64,000 nt of DNA, taken from Bacteroidota bacterium. Lineage in GTDB: Bacteria; Bacteroidota; Ignavibacteria; Kapaibacteriales; UBA2268. The notes beneath the pieces were generated by a model, which worked only from the letters and a program-made list of their open reading frames with translations, had not been told where the DNA came from and ran no database searches. The stretch lies in NCBI GenBank assembly GCA_029974985.1, contig JARKQC010000179.1:45055-109054 (forward strand), written 5' to 3'. Positions 46,415 through 56,516 of the stretch are shown piece after piece (within the stretch, counting starts at the first letter, position 1; the number at the start of each line of letters is the position of its first letter). Made by a program: the position numbers and the translations under genes.

Positions 46415-47494
46415 ATGAAGTCATCACGGCGAAAATTCTTAACTTATGCGGGTTTGTCAGCCCTTGGATTTGGCTTTATAAAGGCACAAACCAAAGGTAA
46501 GGATTTTATAGGTGTGAAGAAACTTCCAGAATTAGATTTTCCAATTAATACAATACCGTCGAGAAAATTACCAGCAGGTTTAAAACCGGGTTCGACAGTT
46601 GCGATTACAGCTCCCGCAAGTCCAACAAGTATGGGTGAAATAAGATATGGCAAAAGTTATTTTCAATCTTTTGGTTGTAAAGTAATTGTTGGAGAGACTA
46701 TCACAAAACAAAAAAATGAAAATCGCTATTTTTCTGCTCCCGATAAAGAGCGAGCTGAAGAATTTATGTCATTTATTCTAAATAAAGATGTAGAAGCTAT
46801 AATTTGTGGAAGAGGTGGGTATGGTTCAATGCGTATTTTACCTTATCTTGATTTTTATGCGATTTCTCAAAACCCAAAAATAATTTTAGGCTTTAGTGAT
46901 ATAACTGCTCTGTTAAATGCAATTTATCGAAAAACTGGACTTGTAACATATCACGGACCAGTAGCGACGATGGATTATGAGACTTTTTCATCTAATAACT
47001 TGAACAAAGTTATTTTTAACAACATCGGAACAAATAATTATCAGTATAATTCTAATCAAGCAATAGTAATTAATGAAGGCATAGCATCGGGCGAACTTGT
47101 TGGCGGCAATCTTACAATTTTAAGCACTATGCTTGGGACTGAATTCGAAATGGATACTTCTGGCAAGATATTATTTATCGAAGATGTTTCCGAGCATGCT
47201 TATCAAATTGATAGAATGCTAACTCAATTATTATTAGCAAATAAAATTCAATCAGCAAGTGCAGTAATTTTTGGAACTTTTAAAAATCTTAATATTAGAC
47301 GCCCCTTTTATCCAAATCGTGGTTATTCAATTTTAGAAGTTATTCAACAATTAATTCAGCCTACACAAGTACCTTGTATGGTCGGATTTCCATTTGGACA
47401 CACTTCTAACAAAATTACAATGCCAATTGGAATAATCGCAGAAATAGATACTAATACTAAATTACTAAAATTTACAGAAAAAACAGTAATTTAA
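46415..47494 (+). CDS. LD-carboxypeptidase (S66) with Tat signal
   Basis: 359 residues. A twin-arginine signal (SRRKFLTYAGLSALGFGF) starts the protein. The S66 nucleophile Ser138 is in GGRGGYGSMRILPYLDF; the catalytic Glu lies in FIEDVSEHAYQIDRML and the His in GFPFGHTSNKIT. It trims the terminal D-Ala from tetrapeptides in muropeptide recycling. Most S66 enzymes are cytosolic, so a Tat-exported form would act on the wall side. It could use the TatA encoded at 30292. Confidence 0.9.
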   Translation: MKSSRRKFLTYAGLSALGFGFIKAQTKGKDFIGVKKLPELDFPINTIPSRKLPAGLKPGSTVAITAPASPTSMGEIRYGKSYFQSFGCKVIVGETITKQKNENRYFSAPDKERAEEFMSFILNKDVEAIICGRGGYGSMRILPYLDFYAISQNPKIILGFSDITALLNAIYRKTGLVTYHGPVATMDYETFSSNNLNKVIFNNIGTNNYQYNSNQAIVINEGIASGELVGGNLTILSTMLGTEFEMDTSGKILFIEDVSEHAYQIDRMLTQLLLANKIQSASAVIFGTFKNLNIRRPFYPNRGYSILEVIQQLIQPTQVPCMVGFPFGHTSNKITMPIGIIAEIDTNTKLLKFTEKTVI

Positions 47495-47598
47495 TAAAAT
47501 AAAATTCTAATTGTAACTTTATTGCAACTAAAATGTTTTTAAAGTGTATATTAAGTGTAAATTTATAAAATTAATACGTATTTATTTTTAGGTTAATT

Positions 47599-50500
47599 AT
47601 GAATCGAATTATTTTCTCATTATTTTTGTTTTTTATAGTTAGGTTTATTTCATTTTCACAAGGGTTTAATGTATCTGAAATTGATGCAAAAAATTACCCT
47701 AATGTAAGTGTCAATTTCACAGCATTTAATGGTGCGGGAGACTACTATAAAAACTTACAATCAAGCGATTTTAGCGTAAATGAAAATGGTTTTAATATTC
47801 CTCCCAATTTAATAAATTTATATTGTACTGAAAATTTACCTACAAATGTGGTGCTTGTATTAGATAGAAGTAGTTCGATGAATGAACTTTATAATGGCGA
47901 AACTCTATGGCAATGGGTTATAGAAGGTGCAATAACATTTATCAATAATTTTCCGTTTAGTGATAGTGCAAAAATTGCGGTAATTACTTTTGCTGGTTCT
48001 TCACGACTAACTTGCAATTTTACAAATGATAAAAAAGAATTACTCGATTCAATTAATAAAATACCAGATGCTTATGGTCCAACAAATTATAATGCGGCAT
48101 TACTCGATAGTGAAATTGGAGCTATTGCATTACTTAAAACAAGAACGTTGCAACATCGCAGAGCTATAATATTTTTGACAGATGGAATGCATGAATCTGG
48201 CGAATTACTGCGAGATAAAGAAATTTCTATGAAATTAATCCAAAATAATATTAGATTTTATGGAATTTCTTTGATGATTGGATTAAGTAAAGATTTAGAT
48301 TTATGGGCAAAACAAACCGCTGGAAAGTATAGTTTTATCTCATCAAAAGAAGCACTGAAAAATATTTATAAAGTCTTTGCAGAAGATTTAAAAGGCACAA
48401 TACAATGCCAACTTGAATGGTTAAGCCCTGATATATGTGATATTAGTGAATTATATAGGCGAGTAAAAATTAATTTTTTAATTAATGACGATAGTGTATT
48501 AAGAAGTTACATTGCTCCAATGGATAGAAAAGTAGAAGTTGAGACTGACAAAACTGTATATATTTTTGGCGACCCTCCACTTAATCAAAGTACCGATATG
48601 AATATTACTATAACACCAAGAGTAAGTCCAATTAAAGTTAGTAATATTAGTATTGTTCCATCAGAATATTTTAAAATTATTGATTGGGGATTTGGTGAAG
48701 GAGTTAAGCCAACGTATGATTTTACTATACCGATGGATAAATCAATAGAATTAAAAGTTAGATTTACAGCTAAAGATATAAGAAAACTAAGACAAGCAAT
48801 ATTATTCGTTGACGGAACTCCTTGCCCACTTGAAGTGCCTTTATTCGGTGGATATATGCAAGTTTCACTTGATAAACCTAATGCAGAACTTTTCTCACGT
48901 TGTGATACTATTGATATTCAGTGGAGTGGGGTTTTTTCAAATACTTATGTTGATTTATTATATTCTACTAATGGTGGTGATAAATGGAATTTAATAAAAG
49001 ATAAAGTTTTAGGAACAAGTTATAAATGGTTCCCAAATTTTAATACGTCAAATTTACTAATTAAAGTCAGGATTTCCGATCAATACACTTACGACTATAT
49101 TAATTCGCTTGGCGGGAAAGGCAATGAAATTGCTACTTCCATAGTAGCTACCAAAAATGGAAATTTCCACTATATTAGTGGTTATTATAATGGTGAGACT
49201 GAAATAGGTGGAATTAAAAAAGTATCAAACGGAAAAGATGATTTTTTCCTTGCTAAGTTTGATATAGAAGGAAATCCAATTTGGGTGAAAACGGGCGGTT
49301 CTAGCTCTAATGACGACAGGGCAAATGGGGTAACTATTGACGTTCGAGGTAACTCATATATTACTGGCTATACTTATCAAGGATTAAGTATTGATGGAGT
49401 TCAGCCGCCACTTGATTTTCCAAATTCAAAATATTTCTTTATATCAAAATATAGCTCTTCGGGACAATACTTTAATTCGTTTTTCTTAGGTGCAACGCTA
49501 CAATATCCCGATTTCCAAGCAGAAGGAATTAAAATAAAAACAATTAATAAATTGGGCGAACCTAATACAATAGCCGTAATAGGAAAATATACTGGTTCGT
49601 ATTATAATTCCGATATAAAAGCTACTTTACCACCAGCAACTAAGGAAACTGATTTTACTGCAATTTTTGATGAATATCTAAATTTAGTAAATTTATATGT
49701 TGGTTCACCATCTAATTTAGGATTTTCAAACTTAATCTATGAAGATACTAATCTTGGAGTTAAATACGAAGTAGGTAATTTTACTGGAACTACGACTATA
49801 CAAGGAAAACAACTAAATTCAAAAGGATTATCTGATTTTTGGATTTATAGATATGCAAAAAATCCAATTAGCGAAGATATTTCTCACAAAATTGAAATAC
49901 TAAGACCCGAAGCGACTTTTTCTCAAAGTGTTTATGATTTTGGTCAAATTGTTTATGGATACGAAGACACTCAAATTGCAAAATCAATACTATATAATTC
50001 TGGAAAATTACCTTATACTATAATTAATTACTCAATAAAAGATATAGCTGGAAAAGATGTTCCCGATTTTCAGCTTTTAACTGAAATTGTTGGAATGACA
50101 ATCAATCCCGGTGATTCTATTGATTTAGAATTATGGTTTAAACCCGGATATTTAGATTTAAGACAAGCAACATTAACAATAAATGCAGAATGTGCTAATA
50201 ATATTACATTAAGTTTAAAAGGCACTGGCACTTGCGGAGGCGTTTCAACCGAAATGCATGATTTTGGTGATGTTAATTTGAATAAACAAAAATATGATAC
50301 ATTACAATGCGTTTTCAAAAATTTAAGCCAAACTGCAACAGTGATAAGTCCACAGATTAGAGGCACACATTGGAATGATTTTTATTTAATTTTGCCAGAT
50401 GACGTTAAAGCAAAAGAAATTAATGGAAAAATTACTGTTAAACCAAATGAATGTATAAATTTAATTGTTAGATTTGAGCCCAAATCACTTGGTTTACGCG

Positions 50501-52236
50501 AAGCAGAAATAAATTTTTTCGTTCAAGCACCGTGTAAACCATCTTACACACGATTAATTGGAAATGGTATTTCCTCAGATATTGGAGTTACATCATTTGA
50601 TTGGAGCGAAAGACGCCTAAATGGTATTTATAATGGTGAAATCGAAATCATTAATAATAGTAATGCCATTGAAACTATTGATAATATTCAATTTGAAAGT
50701 GGAATGTCAAACGGCATATTTGAATTCGAAGACCAAACAATGCCATTAAATATTCCCGCAAATGGAAAAGTAAAAATTAAAGTAAGTTTTAATCCTAAAC
50801 AAGAAATTACTTATGCTGAAAATATATTAGTATTTGTTGAATCAAGAGATGAGCCCCTTATTTCAAATTTAACGGGAATAGGCATTTTACCTAAATTAAG
50901 TATTTCTTGGGATTGTGGTGATAAAGTAGAAGTTGGAGAAACCGCTTATGGCTCGATTACATTAACAAATCCAAGCAAATCATCTAAATTAATTATTAAT
51001 TCAATATCTATTGAGAATAATGATGAATTTGAGTTTCCCGCTGGTACAAAATTAAATAATTTAACGATTGATAAAGAAGATTTTCTTACTATTCCCGTGC
51101 TTTTTACACCAATTTCTGGTGGGGATAATTCCGATAATTTTATAATTTTTGCAGACGATTACGATGGTACTTTCAATGAACAATGGAAAAAAACTATTGA
51201 ACCAATCGTTTGTGATGGATTAGAAGTATTTTATCCAACAAAAATTGAATTTGAAAACAATATTGTATGTACAAAAAGAACTTTACCAATAACATTTGAA
51301 AATAGGAGCAAAGATACTGATATTACATTGTATTTCTCAAAATTAGAATTTTCAAATGAAGATGCTAAACATTTTGAGTTGCCTAATTTAAATGATCAAG
51401 TCTTAAAAGGAAGTCAATCTTTTGTGTTCGATATTAGTTTTTCTCCTCAAAATAAGGGACATTTTAGTACAGTTTTAACAATACCAAATTCTATGGGTGG
51501 AGTCTTTAAAGTCTCGCTCGAAGGCGAAGCACTTGGTATTAATTTATCGGCTAACAAAAACGAAGTGCTACTTTCTGTTGGACAAAAATTTGATTTTGCT
51601 ATTTTTGCTGATTTACCTAAAACTGCAACGGGAACAATCAATAATTTAACTATTAAATTTAATAGCGATCCAACTGTTGCAGGTATGGTTAAAAATTCAT
51701 TCAAAACAAACCTAACAAATAATTGGAAATGGAATAATTTAGAATATCTCGGAAATGGTTATTATCAAATCTCTGGAAATGGCACACTTACTGATAATCA
51801 AAAAGTTGAATTATTTAGTTTAGAATATATGACATATTTAAATGATAAACAACGTACACAAATTCAATCCGAATTAGATTATGGTTGTATGAGCGATTAT
51901 TATGATTTAACAATTATAAATACCGAAGAAGTATGTTTTAATGATAATAGAATTATCGAAATGAAATCTAATGCAAAATTTGGAATTTCATTGCCAAATC
52001 CAAACCCAGCAAACAATATAATCAATTTATCTTATGGAATTGGTTTCGATACATATACAAAAATCGAATTAATTAATTATACAGGTGAAACTATTCAAAC
52101 GATTTATGATGATTATCATAAAGCTGGGGATTATCAATTAAATATTCCTACAAATAATTTATCAACGGGTACATATTTTATTAAAATGATATCTGGACCT
52201 TATGCTACAATTAGGCAAATTATGATAATAAAATAA
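47599..52236 (+). CDS. Giant secreted VWA protein with T9SS C-terminal tail
   Basis: 1545 residues with a signal peptide (1-21). A von Willebrand A domain (about 85-265) carries the MIDAS DRSSS at 89-93. Next come SBBP-like repeats (about 505-595, GVTIDVRGNSYITGYTY), then a series of Ig-like choice-of-anchor D domains (about 770-1330, repeating LxxxGxGTC-like ends and VxFxPxxxGxREAxI), a cohesin-like part near 1330-1440, and a final 80 residues of type IX sorting sequence (PNPNPANNIINLSYGI...GTYFIKMISG). It is probably exported by T9SS and anchored or released at the surface, perhaps as an adhesin. Confidence 0.88.
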   Translation: MNRIIFSLFLFFIVRFISFSQGFNVSEIDAKNYPNVSVNFTAFNGAGDYYKNLQSSDFSVNENGFNIPPNLINLYCTENLPTNVVLVLDRSSSMNELYNGETLWQWVIEGAITFINNFPFSDSAKIAVITFAGSSRLTCNFTNDKKELLDSINKIPDAYGPTNYNAALLDSEIGAIALLKTRTLQHRRAIIFLTDGMHESGELLRDKEISMKLIQNNIRFYGISLMIGLSKDLDLWAKQTAGKYSFISSKEALKNIYKVFAEDLKGTIQCQLEWLSPDICDISELYRRVKINFLINDDSVLRSYIAPMDRKVEVETDKTVYIFGDPPLNQSTDMNITITPRVSPIKVSNISIVPSEYFKIIDWGFGEGVKPTYDFTIPMDKSIELKVRFTAKDIRKLRQAILFVDGTPCPLEVPLFGGYMQVSLDKPNAELFSRCDTIDIQWSGVFSNTYVDLLYSTNGGDKWNLIKDKVLGTSYKWFPNFNTSNLLIKVRISDQYTYDYINSLGGKGNEIATSIVATKNGNFHYISGYYNGETEIGGIKKVSNGKDDFFLAKFDIEGNPIWVKTGGSSSNDDRANGVTIDVRGNSYITGYTYQGLSIDGVQPPLDFPNSKYFFISKYSSSGQYFNSFFLGATLQYPDFQAEGIKIKTINKLGEPNTIAVIGKYTGSYYNSDIKATLPPATKETDFTAIFDEYLNLVNLYVGSPSNLGFSNLIYEDTNLGVKYEVGNFTGTTTIQGKQLNSKGLSDFWIYRYAKNPISEDISHKIEILRPEATFSQSVYDFGQIVYGYEDTQIAKSILYNSGKLPYTIINYSIKDIAGKDVPDFQLLTEIVGMTINPGDSIDLELWFKPGYLDLRQATLTINAECANNITLSLKGTGTCGGVSTEMHDFGDVNLNKQKYDTLQCVFKNLSQTATVISPQIRGTHWNDFYLILPDDVKAKEINGKITVKPNECINLIVRFEPKSLGLREAEINFFVQAPCKPSYTRLIGNGISSDIGVTSFDWSERRLNGIYNGEIEIINNSNAIETIDNIQFESGMSNGIFEFEDQTMPLNIPANGKVKIKVSFNPKQEITYAENILVFVESRDEPLISNLTGIGILPKLSISWDCGDKVEVGETAYGSITLTNPSKSSKLIINSISIENNDEFEFPAGTKLNNLTIDKEDFLTIPVLFTPISGGDNSDNFIIFADDYDGTFNEQWKKTIEPIVCDGLEVFYPTKIEFENNIVCTKRTLPITFENRSKDTDITLYFSKLEFSNEDAKHFELPNLNDQVLKGSQSFVFDISFSPQNKGHFSTVLTIPNSMGGVFKVSLEGEALGINLSANKNEVLLSVGQKFDFAIFADLPKTATGTINNLTIKFNSDPTVAGMVKNSFKTNLTNNWKWNNLEYLGNGYYQISGNGTLTDNQKVELFSLEYMTYLNDKQRTQIQSELDYGCMSDYYDLTIINTEEVCFNDNRIIEMKSNAKFGISLPNPNPANNIINLSYGIGFDTYTKIELINYTGETIQTIYDDYHKAGDYQLNIPTNNLSTGTYFIKMISGPYATIRQIMIIK

Positions 52237-52256
52237 TTTTTTTTAGATAATTAAAA

Positions 52257-52299
52257 AGGGACTATAATTGAAATTATCAAATATAGTCCCTATTTTTTT
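52257..52299. terminator. Terminator after the giant protein gene
   Basis: Ten-base perfect arms AGGGACTATA and TATAGTCCCT with a 15-base loop and a run of seven T. It lies between convergent genes. Confidence 0.9.
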
Positions 52300-52316
52300 A
52301 TAAATAATTAAGGAAA

Positions 52317-53351
52317 TTATTTTTGAAAAGGATGTTCTCCACGTAAAAATTGTTCACATTCCAAAACATCTTCAACACTACCCGCAAAGAGAGGAGTGCG
52401 TTGATGAATTGCTTCGGGCTTAATATCTAAAATTCTTCTTGTGCCGTCGGTCGCTCTACCGCCAGCTTGTTCAATAAGCATTGCAAGTGCATTAGCTTCG
52501 TAAACTATACGAAGTTTACCCTTAGGCATCGAGCTATCTGATGGATAAATAAATATTCCACCATTTAAAATAGTGCGATGAACGTCAGCAACAGCAGTAC
52601 CAATATATCTTAAAGAATATGGTCGTGATTTATCACTTGCAATAGTTTTAAGATAATCAATATATTGTTGCATTTCTTTTGACCATTTATTGTAATACCC
52701 TTCATTAGCACTATATGATTTGCCTTTTGTTGGCATTCTTACATTTTCTTTTGTTAAAATAAACTCACCCAAAGTTGGGTCATAAGTAAAGAAATCTACT
52801 CCTTGTCCAGTTGTATATGCAAAAATAGTCGAGCTTCCGAAAAGAGCATAGCTAGCCGCAACTTGCTTATATCCTTCTTGAATTACATCATCAATAGTTC
52901 CGGGATCCTCTGAATTTGGATCAATTCTTTTGTATAATCCGAAGATTGTACCAATTGTAACATTTACATCAATATTTGACGAACCATCGAGGGGGTCAAA
53001 TACAAAAACATATTTTGCTTTTTTATTTTGAACGGGATTGAGAATAATATCATCATCTTCTTCTGAAGCCATAATACAAATATGACCACTTCTTTTCATA
53101 GAACTCTTGATTACATCATTTGCATAAGTATCAAGTTTACGAACTTGTTCACCATGATAATTTGTATCTTTTGTAAGACCTAAAATATCATTTAAACCTG
53201 CACGCCTAACGTCTCTTGAAATAATTCTAACTGCAAAAGCAAGATCGTTAAGAATAGAAGTAAATTCACCCGTAGCTTCAGGGTGCATATTTTGAGCTTC
53301 GTTGATATGTTGTGAAATAGTTTTTAATTTCGTTGTCTGTAAGAAAGGCAT
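52317..53351 (-). CDS. fbp: Fructose-1,6-bisphosphatase class I
   Basis: 344 residues. The metal site DPLDGSSNIDVN is at 119-130, preceded by MASEEDDD, and the substrate region has YSLRYIGTAVADVHRTILNGGIFIYP and GKLRIVYEANALAMLIEQAGG. It removes phosphate from fructose 1,6-bisphosphate in gluconeogenesis. The neighbour in the same direction is a phosphofructokinase catalysing the opposite step; a 176-base gap separates them. Confidence 0.96.
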   Translation of the reverse strand: MPFLQTTKLKTISQHINEAQNMHPEATGEFTSILNDLAFAVRIISRDVRRAGLNDILGLTKDTNYHGEQVRKLDTYANDVIKSSMKRSGHICIMASEEDDDIILNPVQNKKAKYVFVFDPLDGSSNIDVNVTIGTIFGLYKRIDPNSEDPGTIDDVIQEGYKQVAASYALFGSSTIFAYTTGQGVDFFTYDPTLGEFILTKENVRMPTKGKSYSANEGYYNKWSKEMQQYIDYLKTIASDKSRPYSLRYIGTAVADVHRTILNGGIFIYPSDSSMPKGKLRIVYEANALAMLIEQAGGRATDGTRRILDIKPEAIHQRTPLFAGSVEDVLECEQFLRGEHPFQK

Positions 53352-53527
53352 AATATCCTCACTATTTTATTAAAAAATTATTAACTAATAAATTTTTCAC
53401 AAAATTAATCAAATATTAGCTAATAAACAACAATTTAGACAGAAAAAACTCATATTTATCTAATAATATTCTAATTTGAGTATAAAAATGATATTAAATA
53501 GATGAATATATAAAAAACATATTAAAA

Positions 53528-54814
53528 TTACTGATAATACGAATCAATTCTGTGTTTCCAACCCTGAGGCAAAAGATGGTCATAATCAAATCCTTGTACA
53601 TGCCCGATAAGCGGACCCGCATAATCTAAAAAGTCTTCACTTACATCTTTAGCATAAGAACCGATAAAATTCTGAGGCATAGAACGCGTTTTTCCAGCTA
53701 CAACATCCATTTCAACAAACTTAGTTGTTATTGAGTAAGTATGTAAATGACCAATCCTAATAATCGTAACACTTCCACTTCCCAAATCTTTCATAGCATA
53801 TCTTACAGCCTCTTTACCTACAAATTCAGCCTCGATAGCATCGACATAAGAAGCATCAGGATATGAGCGTGCAACATAACCTAATATATCAGTTCTTACC
53901 CTTTCACTTGGAAAAGCATTTTGAATTCTTTGTGAAAGAAATCGAGCCATAACTCCGCTTCCAACACTAAGATTAGTGCTACCTAAATTGATTTCACTTT
54001 CAACACTTTCTTGCATTTCTTCGGCTGCTAAATCAGCAACAAGTTTATATTTTGTAGTGCCGTTTTCATCATAATATTGTCTGATACCTTCGGAAACAAC
54101 AATAAAAGCTCTACTTGGCTTGGATGTACGTGAAAGTACATCCTCTACATCTCTTAAAAAGAAACCTAAATTAAATGTTCTTTCCGGTAAATATACTAAA
54201 TGCGGACCGCCATCACCACGTAATAAAGTAGAAGCCGCCGCTAAAAAACCTGCATCACGTCCCATAATTATTTGTAAATGAATTCCGCCTTGTGAGCGGT
54301 TCTCTTGGTCTAAACCAAATGCTACTTTTGCAACAATAAGAGCAGAACTTCCATAACCAGGGCAGTGGTCGTTCTCTACTAAATCATTGTCAATAGTTTT
54401 TGGAATATGAATTAAAGTAATTTCGTGATTAATATCTTTCGATGCTTGCATAATTTGATTAGCAATAGTTGCAGTAGAATCTCCGCCAATCATAAAAAAG
54501 TAATTTGCATCGTATTTTTTTAATTTCTCTGCTATTATTGGAGCGCTATCATCATTTACATTAAACTTTGATGTTCCTAAATATGAACCCGGCTTTTTTC
54601 GGATTTGGTCAATTTTTAAATCAGAAAAATCACTTAATACCAAAAAATCATTTGTAAGAATTCCATCTATACCACGAATTGGACCCCATACTTCGATATC
54701 TTTTTTTCTTAATTCATCGGCTACGCCTACTAAAGTTCTATTAATTACAGAAGTCGGACCTCCAAATTGAGCTACGATAGCAAGTTTTTTTCTTCTTTTA
54801 AGATATTTTTCCAT
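53528..54814 (-). CDS. pfp: 6-phosphofructokinase, probably PPi-dependent
   Basis: 428 residues from the ATG at 54814 (five codons inside a longer frame). The motif positions that separate ATP- from PPi-using enzymes read GGDST (110-114) and PKTIDND (138-144). The Lys in PKTIDND and a non-glycine after GGD are marks of pyrophosphate-dependent enzymes, though group III ATP enzymes can share the Lys. MGRDAGFLAAAS follows. The PPi enzyme is reversible and saves ATP, often in anaerobes. ATP use cannot be excluded without assay. Confidence 0.88.
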   Translation of the reverse strand: MEKYLKRRKKLAIVAQFGGPTSVINRTLVGVADELRKKDIEVWGPIRGIDGILTNDFLVLSDFSDLKIDQIRKKPGSYLGTSKFNVNDDSAPIIAEKLKKYDANYFFMIGGDSTATIANQIMQASKDINHEITLIHIPKTIDNDLVENDHCPGYGSSALIVAKVAFGLDQENRSQGGIHLQIIMGRDAGFLAAASTLLRGDGGPHLVYLPERTFNLGFFLRDVEDVLSRTSKPSRAFIVVSEGIRQYYDENGTTKYKLVADLAAEEMQESVESEINLGSTNLSVGSGVMARFLSQRIQNAFPSERVRTDILGYVARSYPDASYVDAIEAEFVGKEAVRYAMKDLGSGSVTIIRIGHLHTYSITTKFVEMDVVAGKTRSMPQNFIGSYAKDVSEDFLDYAGPLIGHVQGFDYDHLLPQGWKHRIDSYYQ

Positions 54815-54876
54815 AAAATAAAAATCCAAATATTTATATACTGATATATTTTTATATATCTAATATTGTACCAAAA

Positions 54877-55827
54877 TTAAAAGCGGTATGAAAATTTCAT
54901 AAAATATACAATCTCATTCCACGCATTTCGCCCATCAAGTCGAATTCGATAATTAAAATCGCCTAAATAATGATTATCATAAATAAATTCAAAACCAAAA
55001 CCTACGTCAAAATATTCATCTTGAGCAGGCATTAAATGAATATCGAATTTGTAATCTTTATCTATTTTTGCAATATTGTATGCACTTTCAACAAATCCAT
55101 AAAATTTTGTATCTGGAACTGTATGAAGTGTAAAAATTAAACTTGCTATTAATCTATCAGAATCACCATCTCTATAATTATATTGAGTTTCTAATTCTAT
55201 AGTTGATTTTTCGCCGGAATATCCTACTATAAATCCAGTGAAAAATTCAAAAGCTTCATTTCCCCAAAATACTTCCTCTGCATCTGTATTGAAAATCGAA
55301 CTGGTTGGAATTTTAAAACTAGTGAAATATTTATTAATAAACGCGTCATCAAAAAGTGAATATGTGGCTGTAAGCCCTAAATAATCAAGATGTGAAAGCG
55401 AATATTCTGCTCTTCTTTCTTTTAGATATTTTTCCATTTTAACCGTATCAAGATATTCGATAAATGTTTCATCAAGATAGTGAGAGGTAAAAGGAGCGTA
55501 TAAAGAAAGCGACCAATCATCACTAATATTATATACAAATTCAGTCTCGAAAGTATATTTTTTTAAAAGAAATGAAAATTCTCTATCAATGCCGGGAAAT
55601 TTAGTTGTATCTTTTAATTTTGTAATAAAATTCTTATTATTGTCATAAAATCCAGATGCCGCACAATATGAAAATGTAAATAAAAATTCAAATTCTGGGG
55701 AAAAATCTATTTCTTCCTTCTTTTCGATTTTCTTTTTCGAAGGTACATTATAATTTTGGTTTTGATTATATAACAAAGAGCTTGAAATGAAAAATAGCAT
55801 TAAAATCGTTGTGTAATATCTTATCAT
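54877..55827 (-). CDS. Hypothetical outer-membrane beta-barrel protein
   Basis: 316 residues with a signal peptide (about 1-20). The sequence alternates aromatic and charged beta segments and ends in WNEIVYFMKFSYRF, whose final Phe is the usual barrel signal for the BAM machine. No catalytic motif is visible and I do not recognise a family. It is divergent from the dCMP deaminase gene and on the same strand as the phosphofructokinase, with a 62-base gap. Confidence 0.65.
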   Translation of the reverse strand: MIRYYTTILMLFFISSSLLYNQNQNYNVPSKKKIEKKEEIDFSPEFEFLFTFSYCAASGFYDNNKNFITKLKDTTKFPGIDREFSFLLKKYTFETEFVYNISDDWSLSLYAPFTSHYLDETFIEYLDTVKMEKYLKERRAEYSLSHLDYLGLTATYSLFDDAFINKYFTSFKIPTSSIFNTDAEEVFWGNEAFEFFTGFIVGYSGEKSTIELETQYNYRDGDSDRLIASLIFTLHTVPDTKFYGFVESAYNIAKIDKDYKFDIHLMPAQDEYFDVGFGFEFIYDNHYLGDFNYRIRLDGRNAWNEIVYFMKFSYRF

Positions 55828-55969
55828 TTTGACCTTTTTATTAAAAAAATAAAAAATTTATATTTACAAAAATTATTATATTAGACTAATATTTTCTAAA
55901 AAGATTTGATTATTTAAATTTTTTTAGCAATTTTGATAAATATTTTTTTCATAATTTTAAAAAACTAAT

Positions 55970-56512
55970 ATGAATAAAAGACCCGACTGGGACCAGTTAT
56001 ATTTTACGATGTGTTATTTAGTAGGTATGCGAAGTAAAGATCCTGCAACACACGTAGGTTCGGTAATTGTTGATAATGATAATGTGCTTGTTTCTACTGG
56101 TTATAACTCTTTACCAAGAGGTATCGAAAGCGATACAGAAGATAAAAGATTATCTCGAGATGGTGGAGAAAAATATTTTTGGATTGAGCATGCAGAACGC
56201 AATGCAATTTATAATGCGGCGAGGCGCGGAACATCGCTAAAAGGCTGTAAATTATACGTGCCGTGGACTCCTTGTACCGATTGTGCAAGAGCAATAATAC
56301 AAACGGGAATTTCTGATGTTGTTATTCATCAAAATGGACAAGATTTTTATGATTTACATACTAACGGAAAATGGATAGAATCTTATAAAAAAACTCAAAT
56401 TATGTTTCTCGAGTCTGGAGTAAGAGTCCGATACGTAGAATGCCAAATAATTGTCCCAGAAATATTTATGAATGGCAAGTTTCTTGATATAAATGTTAGA
56501 TTAAATACTTGA
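55970..56512 (+). CDS. Deoxycytidylate (dCMP) deaminase
   Basis: 180 residues. The zinc site HAERNAIYNAARRG and PWTPCTDCARAII gives the His, catalytic Glu and two Cys; the opening MRSKDPATHVGSVIVDNDN is typical of dCMP deaminases. It makes dUMP for thymidylate synthesis. Related ComE-type deaminases share the motif. It leads a plus-strand unit with genes four and one base apart. Confidence 0.9.
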   Translation: MNKRPDWDQLYFTMCYLVGMRSKDPATHVGSVIVDNDNVLVSTGYNSLPRGIESDTEDKRLSRDGGEKYFWIEHAERNAIYNAARRGTSLKGCKLYVPWTPCTDCARAIIQTGISDVVIHQNGQDFYDLHTNGKWIESYKKTQIMFLESGVRVRYVECQIIVPEIFMNGKFLDINVRLNT

Positions 56513-56516
56513 AAAT

